DNA of 43,365 nt from assembly GCA_947466535.1 (NCBI GenBank), contig CANIEV010000012.1, positions 1-43,365 of the forward strand, read 5' to 3'. This DNA comes from Betaproteobacteria bacterium. Lineage in GTDB: Bacteria; Pseudomonadota; Gammaproteobacteria; Burkholderiales; SG8-39. Shown here in pieces: positions 17,101 through 25,199 of the stretch (the stretch's first letter is position 1; each line of letters opens with the position of its first letter). Below the pieces are notes generated by a model. The model was not told where the DNA came from, did not search any database, and saw only the letters and a program-made list of their open reading frames with translations. Both the position numbers and the translations under genes were made by a program.

Positions 17101-18132
17101 TTATTCGGGCTTTATGTTTGCTGCTTCAACTACACGCTTGAATTGGCGCAGATCGGCGAGGTAGGCATCCATGAATGCGCTTGCGTTGCCAAGTCGAACA
17201 TCGATTCCCGCAAGTGCGAGCTGTTCCCTGACTGCCGGCAGGCCCAGCACGCGGTTCACTTCGCCGCCGAACTTCGAGGCGTTGTCCCGAGGTGCGGAGA
17301 TGGGCGCCATGAATCCGTACCAGTTATCCACGGAAAACGCGGCCAGCTTTGCTCCTCCGCTCTCTGCGATTGTCGGGACCGACGGCGCAGACGAGGCACG
17401 ATGATTGAAAGTCACGGCGATCGAACGCAGTTTTCCGCTACGGATATGCTGAACCATTGCCGAAGGCGGTCCTATGACGACGTCGATCTGGCCGGATATC
17501 GCGTCCACGATGGCAGGCGAACAACCCTTGTACGGTACATGCTGAATCGACAGGCCGGATTCGAATTTGAGAAGTTCCATCGCAAGGTGGTAGGCGCTGC
17601 CGACGCCGCAGGACCCGTAGGCGCGACGTCCGGGATCACGTTGCATCAGGGAGAGCATCTGTCCGATATTGTCCGCGTCCACCTTGGCGTTCACCGCGAT
17701 TAGCATCGGCGACGAAGCAACGATATTGATCGGGAAGAAGTCCCGTCGCAGGTCGTAGTTGAGTTTTGGGTATATCGCTTCACTGGCGGCTGTGCTGTTG
17801 CTGATGACTACGTAGTTATATCCGTCAGGGGGCAAGTACCGTGCTGCTTCCATGCCGATGACGCCGCCTGCTCCGGGGCGGTTTTCTATGATGATCTGCT
17901 GGCCCCAGGTTTCGGTGAGGCGCGGTGCAAGGACACGCGCCACGGTGTCGCCCGTTCCTCCAGCGGCGAACGGGGCGAGGATACGTATCGGACGGTTGGG
18001 GTAGTTGTCCGGTGTCGGGGTTTGAGTCTGGGCGAGTGCCCCGTTCATGCACAGTGCCACGCCAAGCGCTAGCAACGATCCTCGGGCAGTGTCTGAACAA
18101 CGCGGTATGGGCAGTCTTGATCTCGGTGACAT
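17101..18132 (-). CDS. Tripartite tricarboxylate transporter receptor (Bug/TctC family)
   Basis: A 343-residue Bug-family binding protein. The N terminus is long and basic (MSPRSRLPIPRC) before a hydrophobic core GSLLALGVALCMNG and probable cleavage after GALAQ. The ligand loop reads FAAGGTGDTVARVLAPRL, close to the common GGxxDxxAR form, then IENRPGAGGVIG. The ATG at 18132 has AGGA ~11 bases ahead; a frame extending to 18177 is also open. It is the second gene of the cupin to molybdenum-hydroxylase operon, 62 bp ahead of the decarboxylase-like gene. Together with the Bug gene at the operon's far end it gives this unit two receptors. Confidence 0.91.
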   Translation of the reverse strand: MSPRSRLPIPRCSDTARGSLLALGVALCMNGALAQTQTPTPDNYPNRPIRILAPFAAGGTGDTVARVLAPRLTETWGQQIIIENRPGAGGVIGMEAARYLPPDGYNYVVISNSTAASEAIYPKLNYDLRRDFFPINIVASSPMLIAVNAKVDADNIGQMLSLMQRDPGRRAYGSCGVGSAYHLAMELLKFESGLSIQHVPYKGCSPAIVDAISGQIDVVIGPPSAMVQHIRSGKLRSIAVTFNHRASSAPSVPTIAESGGAKLAAFSVDNWYGFMAPISAPRDNASKFGGEVNRVLGLPAVREQLALAGIDVRLGNASAFMDAYLADLRQFKRVVEAANIKPE

Positions 18133-18232
18133 CTCGGATAAGGTCCTCGATTGACGTGAATAGGCATGCGTTTGCACAGGCGATCAGATATCCCGGCGAC
18201 GCTCGATGCAACCCAAGGGCTTACTGTGGTGG

Positions 18233-18769
18233 CTAGGCTGTATTCCTGGACGCGAGGCGTTGCGTTTCCTCGGCGTAAATCTTGTCATCGGCATAGCCAA
18301 CGGGACCGGGTTTTCCACTTCCGATGAAGGTCTGCATGAATACGTCCACCGTGCCTTCATTTTCGAATCCGTGAAGAATTCCGGCGGGGCAGGACACCAC
18401 TTCCCACTTGTTGAGTTTCGTGGAGACCCGCTTTCCCTGCGCGTCTTCGAAGAACACGGTCAGCACGCCGTCGAGGACGAAGAACGCTTCCTCGATTTCG
18501 TGGGTGTGTGCTGATCCTCCCTGTCCAGGCGGGACCTTCATGATGCTTAGTGTGAAGCCGCCGGCGGGAATTGCCTTCGGGTCGTGCTTGCCGGAACCGC
18601 CCGCGCCAATGAAGCGATGCTGAGCGCGCTTTCTTCCTTCAATCTGGGAATCGGCGAACGCATCCCAGTCAGGGGCGATGTCGCTGAAACGTGCTACGCG
18701 TGTCCTTACAAGGTCTTCCAGCGGAACGTTTTTCAGTTCCTCTGCAACCGAATGCTTGATCGATTTCAC
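18233..18769 (-). CDS. Cupin-domain protein
   Basis: A 178-residue single-cupin protein. Cupin motif 1 is HTHEIEEAFFVLDG, giving two His and the Glu of a typical metal site, and motif 2 is PAGILHGFEN with the third His. About 60 residues with charged helices precede the barrel. Such proteins may be dioxygenases, isomerases or decarboxylases, or non-catalytic binders; the context with a molybdenum hydroxylase favours a ring-modifying or intermediate-handling enzyme, by inference. Start is GTG 18769 with GGAG ahead. It is the first gene of the seven-gene minus operon and is divergent from a Bug gene, with a 166-bp intergenic region between. Confidence 0.86.
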   Translation of the reverse strand: MKSIKHSVAEELKNVPLEDLVRTRVARFSDIAPDWDAFADSQIEGRKRAQHRFIGAGGSGKHDPKAIPAGGFTLSIMKVPPGQGGSAHTHEIEEAFFVLDGVLTVFFEDAQGKRVSTKLNKWEVVSCPAGILHGFENEGTVDVFMQTFIGSGKPGPVGYADDKIYAEETQRLASRNTA

Positions 18770-18847
18770 GTGCTACTCCGAAAAGTGTGGGGCTCGGTCA
18801 GGATTCCCGTTTCGAGCAACGAGGAGACGGGTTTATGAACTGGCAAA

Positions 18848-18857
18848 TGCGTACGCA
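18848..18857. promoter_or_regulatory. Perfect 10-bp palindrome in a divergent promoter region
   Basis: TGCGTACGCA lies in the 166-bp space between the divergent cupin and Bug genes, about 80 bp from either start. Its symmetry and position would suit a regulator dimer, for example of the GntR type, but no regulator gene is nearby and a 10-bp palindrome can occur by chance. Confidence 0.3.
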
Positions 18858-18935
18858 AGATTCAGACGTTAAGATAACCGAAAGAGCCGGCAAGAACTAT
18901 AACGAAGGTTCAGATTTCCTTGAGGAGGAGGTGAA

Positions 18936-19901
18936 ATGGATTACATGCTCAGGTTGGGTGCGGGAATTGTACTTGTGTTCAGTTCGCTGGTGCATGCGCA
19001 AAGTGACTTTCCCAATCGCTCTGTACGGATCGTGATCGGACAGACGCCGGGTGGGCCCACTGACATTCCTGCTCGGATGCTTGCGCAGCGATTGTCGGAA
19101 CGTATCGGACAGCCATTTGTCGTCGAGAACCGGCCGGGAGCGGCGAGCAATATCGGGACGGAGATCGTTGCGCGGGCACCGAAGGATGGTTACACACTCC
19201 TTATGGCTGCGCCCCAGCACGTAACCAATCTTCACCTGTTTCCCAACCTTCCATTTGACCCGGTTCGTGACTTCATGCCGGTATCCCTGGTGAGCAAGGC
19301 AGCGTTGGTTCTCGTCGTCAATCCCGAGGTGCCGGCCAGAACGCTCAAGGAACTTCTGGAATACCTGCGGACTCGCCCGGGGCAGATCAACTGGTCTTCC
19401 GCCGGCAACGGCGGAAGCGGGCACCTCGCGCTTGAGTTGCTGAGGTCTGCGACAGGTGTGAACGTGGTGCACGTGCCGTTCAAGGGGGCACAGCCGGCAC
19501 TTGCGGACCTGGTGGCGGGACGCGTCCAGGCCGGATTTGACAGTATCGCCACGTCGGAACCACATGCCAAGGCCGGTCGACTGCGGCCAATCGCGGTGAC
19601 CAGCACATCTAGATCGGCCCTGCTGCCTGAGGTGCCGACGGTATCCGAAGCCGGACTTCCGGGCTACGAGGCGGTTGGCTTTGCGGCCTTGCTCGCGCCT
19701 GCCGGTTCTCCGCCCGAGGCAATCAACAAACTCGCGCGGGAAGTTGCCGCGAGCCTGCAACAGACGGATCTGCGCGAGCGGCTGCAGAAAATCGGAATGG
19801 AGCCCGTCGGGAGCCGGCCCGACGAACTCGCGGATTACCTTCGCGCCGAGTCCGCCAAGTGGGGCAAAGTGATCAGGGAGGCCAACATTCGCGTCGAGTA
19901 G
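18936..19901 (+). CDS. Tripartite tricarboxylate transporter receptor (Bug/TctC family)
   Basis: A 321-residue Bug-family binding protein with a short signal peptide (hydrophobic LRLGAGIVLVFSSLVHA, cleaved before QSD). The ligand loop is QTPGGPTDIPARMLAQRL, and ENRPGAASNIG and DGYTLLMAAP follow in the usual places; it ends NIRVE. It has the strongest ribosome-binding site in the window, GGAGGAGGTGA a few bases before ATG 18936, suggesting high expression. It stands alone, divergent from the cupin operon and convergent (16 bp) with HyuB. It could serve either neighbouring operon. Confidence 0.94.
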   Translation: MDYMLRLGAGIVLVFSSLVHAQSDFPNRSVRIVIGQTPGGPTDIPARMLAQRLSERIGQPFVVENRPGAASNIGTEIVARAPKDGYTLLMAAPQHVTNLHLFPNLPFDPVRDFMPVSLVSKAALVLVVNPEVPARTLKELLEYLRTRPGQINWSSAGNGGSGHLALELLRSATGVNVVHVPFKGAQPALADLVAGRVQAGFDSIATSEPHAKAGRLRPIAVTSTSRSALLPEVPTVSEAGLPGYEAVGFAALLAPAGSPPEAINKLAREVAASLQQTDLRERLQKIGMEPVGSRPDELADYLRAESAKWGKVIREANIRVE

Positions 19902-19916
19902 TGCGTGCCGGGTGTT

Positions 19917-21593
19917 TCAGTTCGAGATTGCACCGGGTGTTACCCCGTAGTCCCTGAGTGCGGAGTCGGTGCTGATTTTCTCGTCGCGCAGATCCCGCTC
20001 TACGTCTTCCGGACTTCGCTTGCGGGGGTCTCCGTAACCGCCGGCCCCTGGGAGACGGACGCTCACAAGATCGCCTTCTGCGAGCGTATCCAGGCCCTTG
20101 GATTTGAGTATGCGTTCGCCCGCTTTGCCGGGATTCAGAACAAACGCGCCCTTGCTGCCGGGCAAACCTCCGAACAGCCCTTGCGGAGCGAACTTGTGCC
20201 GGTCTGCATACCTGGCAAAGCTGACATTGTCCGCCAGCATGCGGATGTCTCGTCGGAGCGCAAGGCCGCCGCGATGTACACCGGGGCCGCCCGAGTCAGG
20301 AATAAATTCATAGCGCTCTATTCTCACTGGAAACTGGCGCTCGGTGACTTCCACGGGTGTGTTCATGAAGCGGGGCAGGTGGCTGTCCTGCCCATCGCGG
20401 CCGTCGCAGTTCGGACGGGCGCCCGAGCCGCCCCCCTGAATATCGGTATAGATGAAGCGTTCTCCATTTGCAGGTTGCTTGCCGCCGAAACCGCATGTCG
20501 TAATTTGCCCGTGTGAGCCGGATGTCACGCGCTTCGGTACTGCCTGTGAAAGGGCGCGGAACATAGCCTCGACGATTTTCTGGGTACAGTTTGTCCTTGC
20601 GGCAACAGCACCCGGTAATACCGGATTCACGACGGAGCCCGGACGGGTCACAAGGTGAATCGGGCGATAGCATCCCGAATTTGGTGGAGTGCCGGGATCC
20701 ACGACCGCGATCATCACGTAGTAGGCGGCCGCATGGGCGCCGGCCAGCGTCGCATTCACGTTGCCTTCCGCCTGCGGATCCGAGTCGGTCAAGTCGACGA
20801 TTGCTTCTCCATCCTTGATCGTGAGCTTGACCGATACACGAATCGGTCGATCATTGACGCCGTCATCGTCGATGAAGTCTTCGCCCTCATAGACGCCTTC
20901 AGGAAGGTTCCGAAGACCGAGCCGCATTCTGCGCTCTGAGTAGTCGAGGAGATCCGTGCACGCTTTCTGCATGGTGGCCAGCCCGTAGCGCCCGAACATC
21001 GCGTCGAGGCGTTCCGCGCCAACCATCACGGAACTGACCTGTGCGCGTATGTCGCCGAGGGTACGGTCCGGCACGCGTATCTGGTTGGAGATGATGGCGG
21101 TGATCTCACGGTCTTCCTTGCCTGCCTTGTACAGCTTGACCATAGGCAGGCGGAGGCCTTCGAGGTAAATCTCGCGAATGCCTCCCGCGACACCGCCCGC
21201 AGCCACACCGCCCAGGTCGGAATGGTGAGTAATGTTGCCGACAAAGCCGATCAGCTTGCCCCGGTGAAAGACCGGGGAGATCGCATACAGGTCCATGATG
21301 TGCTGACCGCCCTTGTAGGGGTCGTTAGTGATGATCACATCGCCCGGAGCCAGGTCGTCCTCGCTGTAGAACGAGGTGAGTTCCTTCATCGTTATCTCAA
21401 AGCCGGCGAGCAGGCTCGGGTTGTGATGAGCCTGCGCGACAGTTTGCCCGCGCGCGTCGGTGATGACGCACGAAATGTCCTTTATCTCTGTGATGATGGT
21501 GGATCGCCCGGTTCGCACCAGCGTGTATCCCATCTCGTCGGCGACCTGCTCCAGGCCGTAACGGATGATCTGCATGTTGATCATGTCGGTCAT
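19917..21593 (-). CDS. hyuB: Hydantoinase B/oxoprolinase family protein
   Basis: A 558-residue HyuB-type subunit. Hallmarks are ITNDPYKGGQHIMDLY, GFVGNITHHSDLGG, GSGARPNCDGRDGQD and a Gly-rich C terminus (RLPGAGGYGDP). With HyuA it forms ATP-dependent enzymes that open cyclic amides (N-methylhydantoinase, 5-oxoprolinase) or carboxylate ketones (acetone/acetophenone carboxylase). No third carboxylase subunit is visible here, so ring opening of a lactam or imide is the simpler reading, though unproven. ATG 21593 overlaps the HyuA stop by 4 bp. It is the last gene of the operon. Confidence 0.93.
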   Translation of the reverse strand: MTDMINMQIIRYGLEQVADEMGYTLVRTGRSTIITEIKDISCVITDARGQTVAQAHHNPSLLAGFEITMKELTSFYSEDDLAPGDVIITNDPYKGGQHIMDLYAISPVFHRGKLIGFVGNITHHSDLGGVAAGGVAGGIREIYLEGLRLPMVKLYKAGKEDREITAIISNQIRVPDRTLGDIRAQVSSVMVGAERLDAMFGRYGLATMQKACTDLLDYSERRMRLGLRNLPEGVYEGEDFIDDDGVNDRPIRVSVKLTIKDGEAIVDLTDSDPQAEGNVNATLAGAHAAAYYVMIAVVDPGTPPNSGCYRPIHLVTRPGSVVNPVLPGAVAARTNCTQKIVEAMFRALSQAVPKRVTSGSHGQITTCGFGGKQPANGERFIYTDIQGGGSGARPNCDGRDGQDSHLPRFMNTPVEVTERQFPVRIERYEFIPDSGGPGVHRGGLALRRDIRMLADNVSFARYADRHKFAPQGLFGGLPGSKGAFVLNPGKAGERILKSKGLDTLAEGDLVSVRLPGAGGYGDPRKRSPEDVERDLRDEKISTDSALRDYGVTPGAISN

Positions 21594-23692
21594 TTCGCTT
21601 CTCCGCTCTTATCGAGCAACACTGCGAGTCCGAGATCATCCAGAACGCTTGCCTCTGTGTCCGGCGGGATCAGGACGGAGGACGTGGCTTCCTCGACAAT
21701 CGCAGGGCCCTTGATGACGTTTCCGGGTTTCAGCAGGGTTCGTTCGAATATCACGGTGTCAACGAAGCCGCGTTTTTCGAAGTAGACGGGGCGCTGGCCC
21801 TTTCTCGCGGATACGGGATCGGCTTTCCCGGCGGACGGATGCTCGAATGACACAGGCGCATTCTTGCCGAGTGCGGCAACGCGCAGGTTCACGATCTCGA
21901 TCGGCTCGCCTTCGAAAAAGAAGGCATAGCGCTCGCGATAAAGGCGGGAGAACGCCTCGATGAGGTCGTCCACGGCGCGCGCGTCCACTTTGCCAGAACC
22001 CGAAAACGGTAGCGAGAGCTCGTAGGTCTGCCCCGATACCTTGAGGTCCGCAGTGCGGATCAGCGAAATGGCTGATGCAGCGAATCCTTGTCCGGTCAGT
22101 TCGTCGAGCGCTTCGCGCTCCATCCGGACATAGTGTGCTTCCAACTGCTCGAGGTCGAGGTTCCCGGTTCGAATGCCACCGAGCGCCGTGACGTAGTCGT
22201 GGCGACCTTCCGTCACAAGCAGTCCGACGGCCGAGAACGTGCCCGGCAATGGTGGAATCAGCGCTTCCCGCATCGAAAGCGACTGTGCGAGGTCCACTGC
22301 GTGCACTCCGCCGGCGCCGCCGAACGACAGGAGGGAAAAGTTTCGTACGTCTATCCCGCGAAGAATCGTGACCGCAGCAATTCCCTTGACCATGTTTGCG
22401 TTGACAACGCGGATGATTCCGAGTGCCGTTTCCTCGACGCTTAATCCGAGAGATTCTGCGAGCGAACACATGGCGCGACTGGCAGCATCGAGATCCAGGG
22501 ACATTCTTCCTGCATTGAAATACCCAGGGGAGAGGCGGCCAAGAACCAGATTCGCATCAGTGACAGTGGGGCTCGTACCGCCACGACCATAACAGGCAGG
22601 GCCTGGTTCCGCGCCTGCCGAGCGCGGACCCACGTTGAGCGCGCCCCCCGGATCCCGCCAGGCAATCGATCCGCCCCCGGCGCCGATGATGTGCAAATCG
22701 ATGATGGGTATGCGTACCGGGAGATCCTGGAAGGTTCCTTCAGTGGTTGTCTTTGACGTTCCGTCTTCGACGAGGCCGATATCGAACGATGTGCCGCCCA
22801 TGTCCACGGAAACCAGCTTATTGCGGTCGTGCAGCCTGCCGTAAAAGGCGGCGGCAACGACGCCTCCGGCCGGACCGGAATTGACTGTCGTGACCGCCTT
22901 GTTCCGTGCGGCGGTGATCGAGGTCGATCCGCCATTGGCCTGGATGACCGAGAGGCGAACGTTACCCAGAAGCGACTCGACGCGGTGTTGGAGCGAGTCG
23001 AGATAAGCCGACATTACCGGTGAAAGATAGGCGTTCATCACCGTGGTGGAACTGCGCTCGTATTCGCGTATTTCGGGGCAGATCCGGCTTGAAATGCTGA
23101 TAGGTACGCCGGGGAGGCGTTCGGCGAGAATTTCGGCGGCGCGCTCTTCGTGGCAGGGGTTGGCAAAGGAGAAGAGGAAGCACACTGCAACGGCTTCAAC
23201 ACCTTGTGCTGCAAATGTAGTGGCCGCCGCGATTACATCGGACTCGTCCAGCGGATGGAGTACAACGCCTTCCGCATCGAGGCGCTCGCGTGCTTCGAGT
23301 CGAAGATAACGCGGTACAAGCGGCGGGGGAAGATCCACGGTGAAATCGTAAAGGCCCGCTTCCGGTCGCATGATCCGACCGATTTCCAGGACATCCCGGA
23401 AGCCTGCGGTCGTGAGAAGGCCAGTTTTTGCACCGGTTCGTTCAATCAACGCGTTGGTGCCGGTGGTCGAGCCGTGGATAACTTCGCGCACTTCATCCGG
23501 CCCTGCACCTGCAATTTCCAGCGCGAGGACGATCCCGTCTAGCACACCGATCGCGCGATCCTTCGGCGTCGTGTTGGATTTTGCTGCGAAAAGTACGGGG
23601 ACCGAAGGGTCCCATAAGGTGACGTCGGTGAATGTTCCGCCTACGTCTACTGCGATGCGCAGGCGTCGGGTTTTTGGAGTGCGTGAGGTCAC
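21590..23692 (-). CDS. hyuA: Hydantoinase/oxoprolinase family A subunit
   Basis: A 700-residue actin-like ATPase subunit. VDVGGTFTDVTLWD at 15-28 is the phosphate-1 loop, GSTTGTNALIERTG follows, and VDMGGTSFDIGLVEDG and GAGGGSIAW are the later nucleotide and metal motifs; the length is complete. It should phosphorylate the substrate carbonyl or enol using ATP, with HyuB completing ring opening or carboxylation. The start is GTG 23692 with GGAAAG ahead. It comes 113 bp after the MmgE/PrpD gene and overlaps HyuB by ATGA, so the pair is translationally coupled. Confidence 0.94.
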   Translation of the reverse strand: MTSRTPKTRRLRIAVDVGGTFTDVTLWDPSVPVLFAAKSNTTPKDRAIGVLDGIVLALEIAGAGPDEVREVIHGSTTGTNALIERTGAKTGLLTTAGFRDVLEIGRIMRPEAGLYDFTVDLPPPLVPRYLRLEARERLDAEGVVLHPLDESDVIAAATTFAAQGVEAVAVCFLFSFANPCHEERAAEILAERLPGVPISISSRICPEIREYERSSTTVMNAYLSPVMSAYLDSLQHRVESLLGNVRLSVIQANGGSTSITAARNKAVTTVNSGPAGGVVAAAFYGRLHDRNKLVSVDMGGTSFDIGLVEDGTSKTTTEGTFQDLPVRIPIIDLHIIGAGGGSIAWRDPGGALNVGPRSAGAEPGPACYGRGGTSPTVTDANLVLGRLSPGYFNAGRMSLDLDAASRAMCSLAESLGLSVEETALGIIRVVNANMVKGIAAVTILRGIDVRNFSLLSFGGAGGVHAVDLAQSLSMREALIPPLPGTFSAVGLLVTEGRHDYVTALGGIRTGNLDLEQLEAHYVRMEREALDELTGQGFAASAISLIRTADLKVSGQTYELSLPFSGSGKVDARAVDDLIEAFSRLYRERYAFFFEGEPIEIVNLRVAALGKNAPVSFEHPSAGKADPVSARKGQRPVYFEKRGFVDTVIFERTLLKPGNVIKGPAIVEEATSSVLIPPDTEASVLDDLGLAVLLDKSGEAK

Positions 23693-23805
23693 GATCTACT
23701 TTCCGGATGATTGTTTCAACAAACTCGTAATAGCCATCGCCATGCCTAGCGAAAGGAGCGGAGAGTTACGCTGCGTTGTGCCCGAGAGTTTCAAGCCCGT
23801 GCTGG

Positions 23806-25176
23806 TCATAGGGCGTTTGGCTGAAGTTCTGCCAAAAGGCGGGAGGCTGGCCTCCAAAGTGGCTCTTTGCCGCACAGGATTTCCTCCGCAGAAGCCTTTG
23901 CCCGACAGTCGCCCAACAATGGGCCGGTGATTGCAAGAAATTTTTCCCGAAGCTTCGGAAGGCTTGCGTGTGCGAGATCGGCGTTAAGGAGATGCGTCTT
24001 GCCGGTTTTCGTTCGGATCGCGACCGAGCCATCGAAGGTTTGTCCAAGTGACGAGTCAAGCTGGTGCGTGACTAGGCAGGCGAACTGCGCGATTTCAGGT
24101 CTGGATCGAGCGGTCTGTTCAAGCGCCTTAAGGTCGACGCGGCGATCGATTGCGGCCACGGCGAGCTGGTAGGGCAGGCTGGCGATTGCCTCGAGCTCCG
24201 AGTCGAATTTAAGTTTCGCTGCGCGTGGCTCGCAGACGATCGCGGCTGCCCAAGGGGCAATGGTGCAATCGATCGCCACGATATCCTCGGCAGGAATATC
24301 GTGGCGAACCACGATTTCGAGTACGGCATCGATATAGGGTTGTATGACGTGTGCGCAGGGGTAATACTTGAACTGGGCAAGCGATCCTCGCCACGATGTG
24401 CCAAGTCCTTCGCATATCATCGAACGATCCACGGACTCTCCTGCCAGTAAGGCGGAGTACAGGTCATGGCTGCCGCTCAAGACATGCTCGGGACCGCGAA
24501 AGTCGCGCGCGGCGAGTTCAGCAGCGACGATGCCGCCGTGGGCTGCCCACCCAACATGTAACCACTTGGACCACCCGCCGTCCGACAGGAATGCCATCAG
24601 CCCGCCGGACATGCTCGCTGCCAGGCCCATCGCCCAGGAGATCTGCTGGCCGCTCAGGCCCAGTAGTCGCCCCGCTGCGGCCGCGCACGCAATGGGGCCG
24701 ACGATGCCGGTCGCGTGCATGCTGTGCGCGTGGAATTTTCGACCTGCAACAGCACCAACGCGTGCGGCGACTTCGTATCCCGCGACAATCGCAGCATTGA
24801 ATTCATCCGCTGACGCGTCGTTCTTCTCCGCGAGTGCAAGCAGGGCCGAGTTGATCATGCTCCCGGGATGCACGACGGAGTCTACGAACGTGTCATCGAA
24901 GTCTCGGCAATGCGCGGCGACTCCGTGGGCGAGTGCAGCCATTGAGGCAGGGATTCGCGTCCGACTTCCGCACAGGCTGCTCTCGGCGGGGGCAGTGAAG
25001 GTTTGCGCGTATGCCGAGGAGTAACGCCCGGCAGGTGTCAACGCGCCGGCGATTATGAGCCCGGTCGTATCGAGAACACGCAGCGGCAGGGAGGCACGAA
25101 TCTCGTCCGGAACGTCGGTAATACGGAGCCCGGCGCACCAGTCCGCAAGCGATCGCGATATCGGAATTTCACTCAT
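23806..25176 (-). CDS. MmgE/PrpD family protein
   Basis: A 456-residue protein of the MmgE/PrpD family, which includes 2-methylcitrate dehydratase and cis-aconitate decarboxylase. Typical segments are LRVLDTTGLIIAGAL, ALAHGVAAHCRDFDDTF, HPGSMINSALLALAE, AGYEVAARVGAVAGRKFH and GLAASMSGGLMAFLSDGGWSK. It probably dehydrates, decarboxylates or isomerises a polycarboxylate. No methylcitrate-cycle genes are present, so a specialised substrate is likely. ATG 25176 has no clear ribosome-binding site but lies 23 bp after the dehydrogenase stop, consistent with coupling. A much longer upstream reading frame overlaps the dehydrogenase and is not used. Confidence 0.92.
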   Translation of the reverse strand: MSEIPISRSLADWCAGLRITDVPDEIRASLPLRVLDTTGLIIAGALTPAGRYSSAYAQTFTAPAESSLCGSRTRIPASMAALAHGVAAHCRDFDDTFVDSVVHPGSMINSALLALAEKNDASADEFNAAIVAGYEVAARVGAVAGRKFHAHSMHATGIVGPIACAAAAGRLLGLSGQQISWAMGLAASMSGGLMAFLSDGGWSKWLHVGWAAHGGIVAAELAARDFRGPEHVLSGSHDLYSALLAGESVDRSMICEGLGTSWRGSLAQFKYYPCAHVIQPYIDAVLEIVVRHDIPAEDIVAIDCTIAPWAAAIVCEPRAAKLKFDSELEAIASLPYQLAVAAIDRRVDLKALEQTARSRPEIAQFACLVTHQLDSSLGQTFDGSVAIRTKTGKTHLLNADLAHASLPKLREKFLAITGPLLGDCRAKASAEEILCGKEPLWRPASRLLAELQPNAL

Positions 25177-25199
25177 TGTCTGGTATCGGCCAGGACTCG

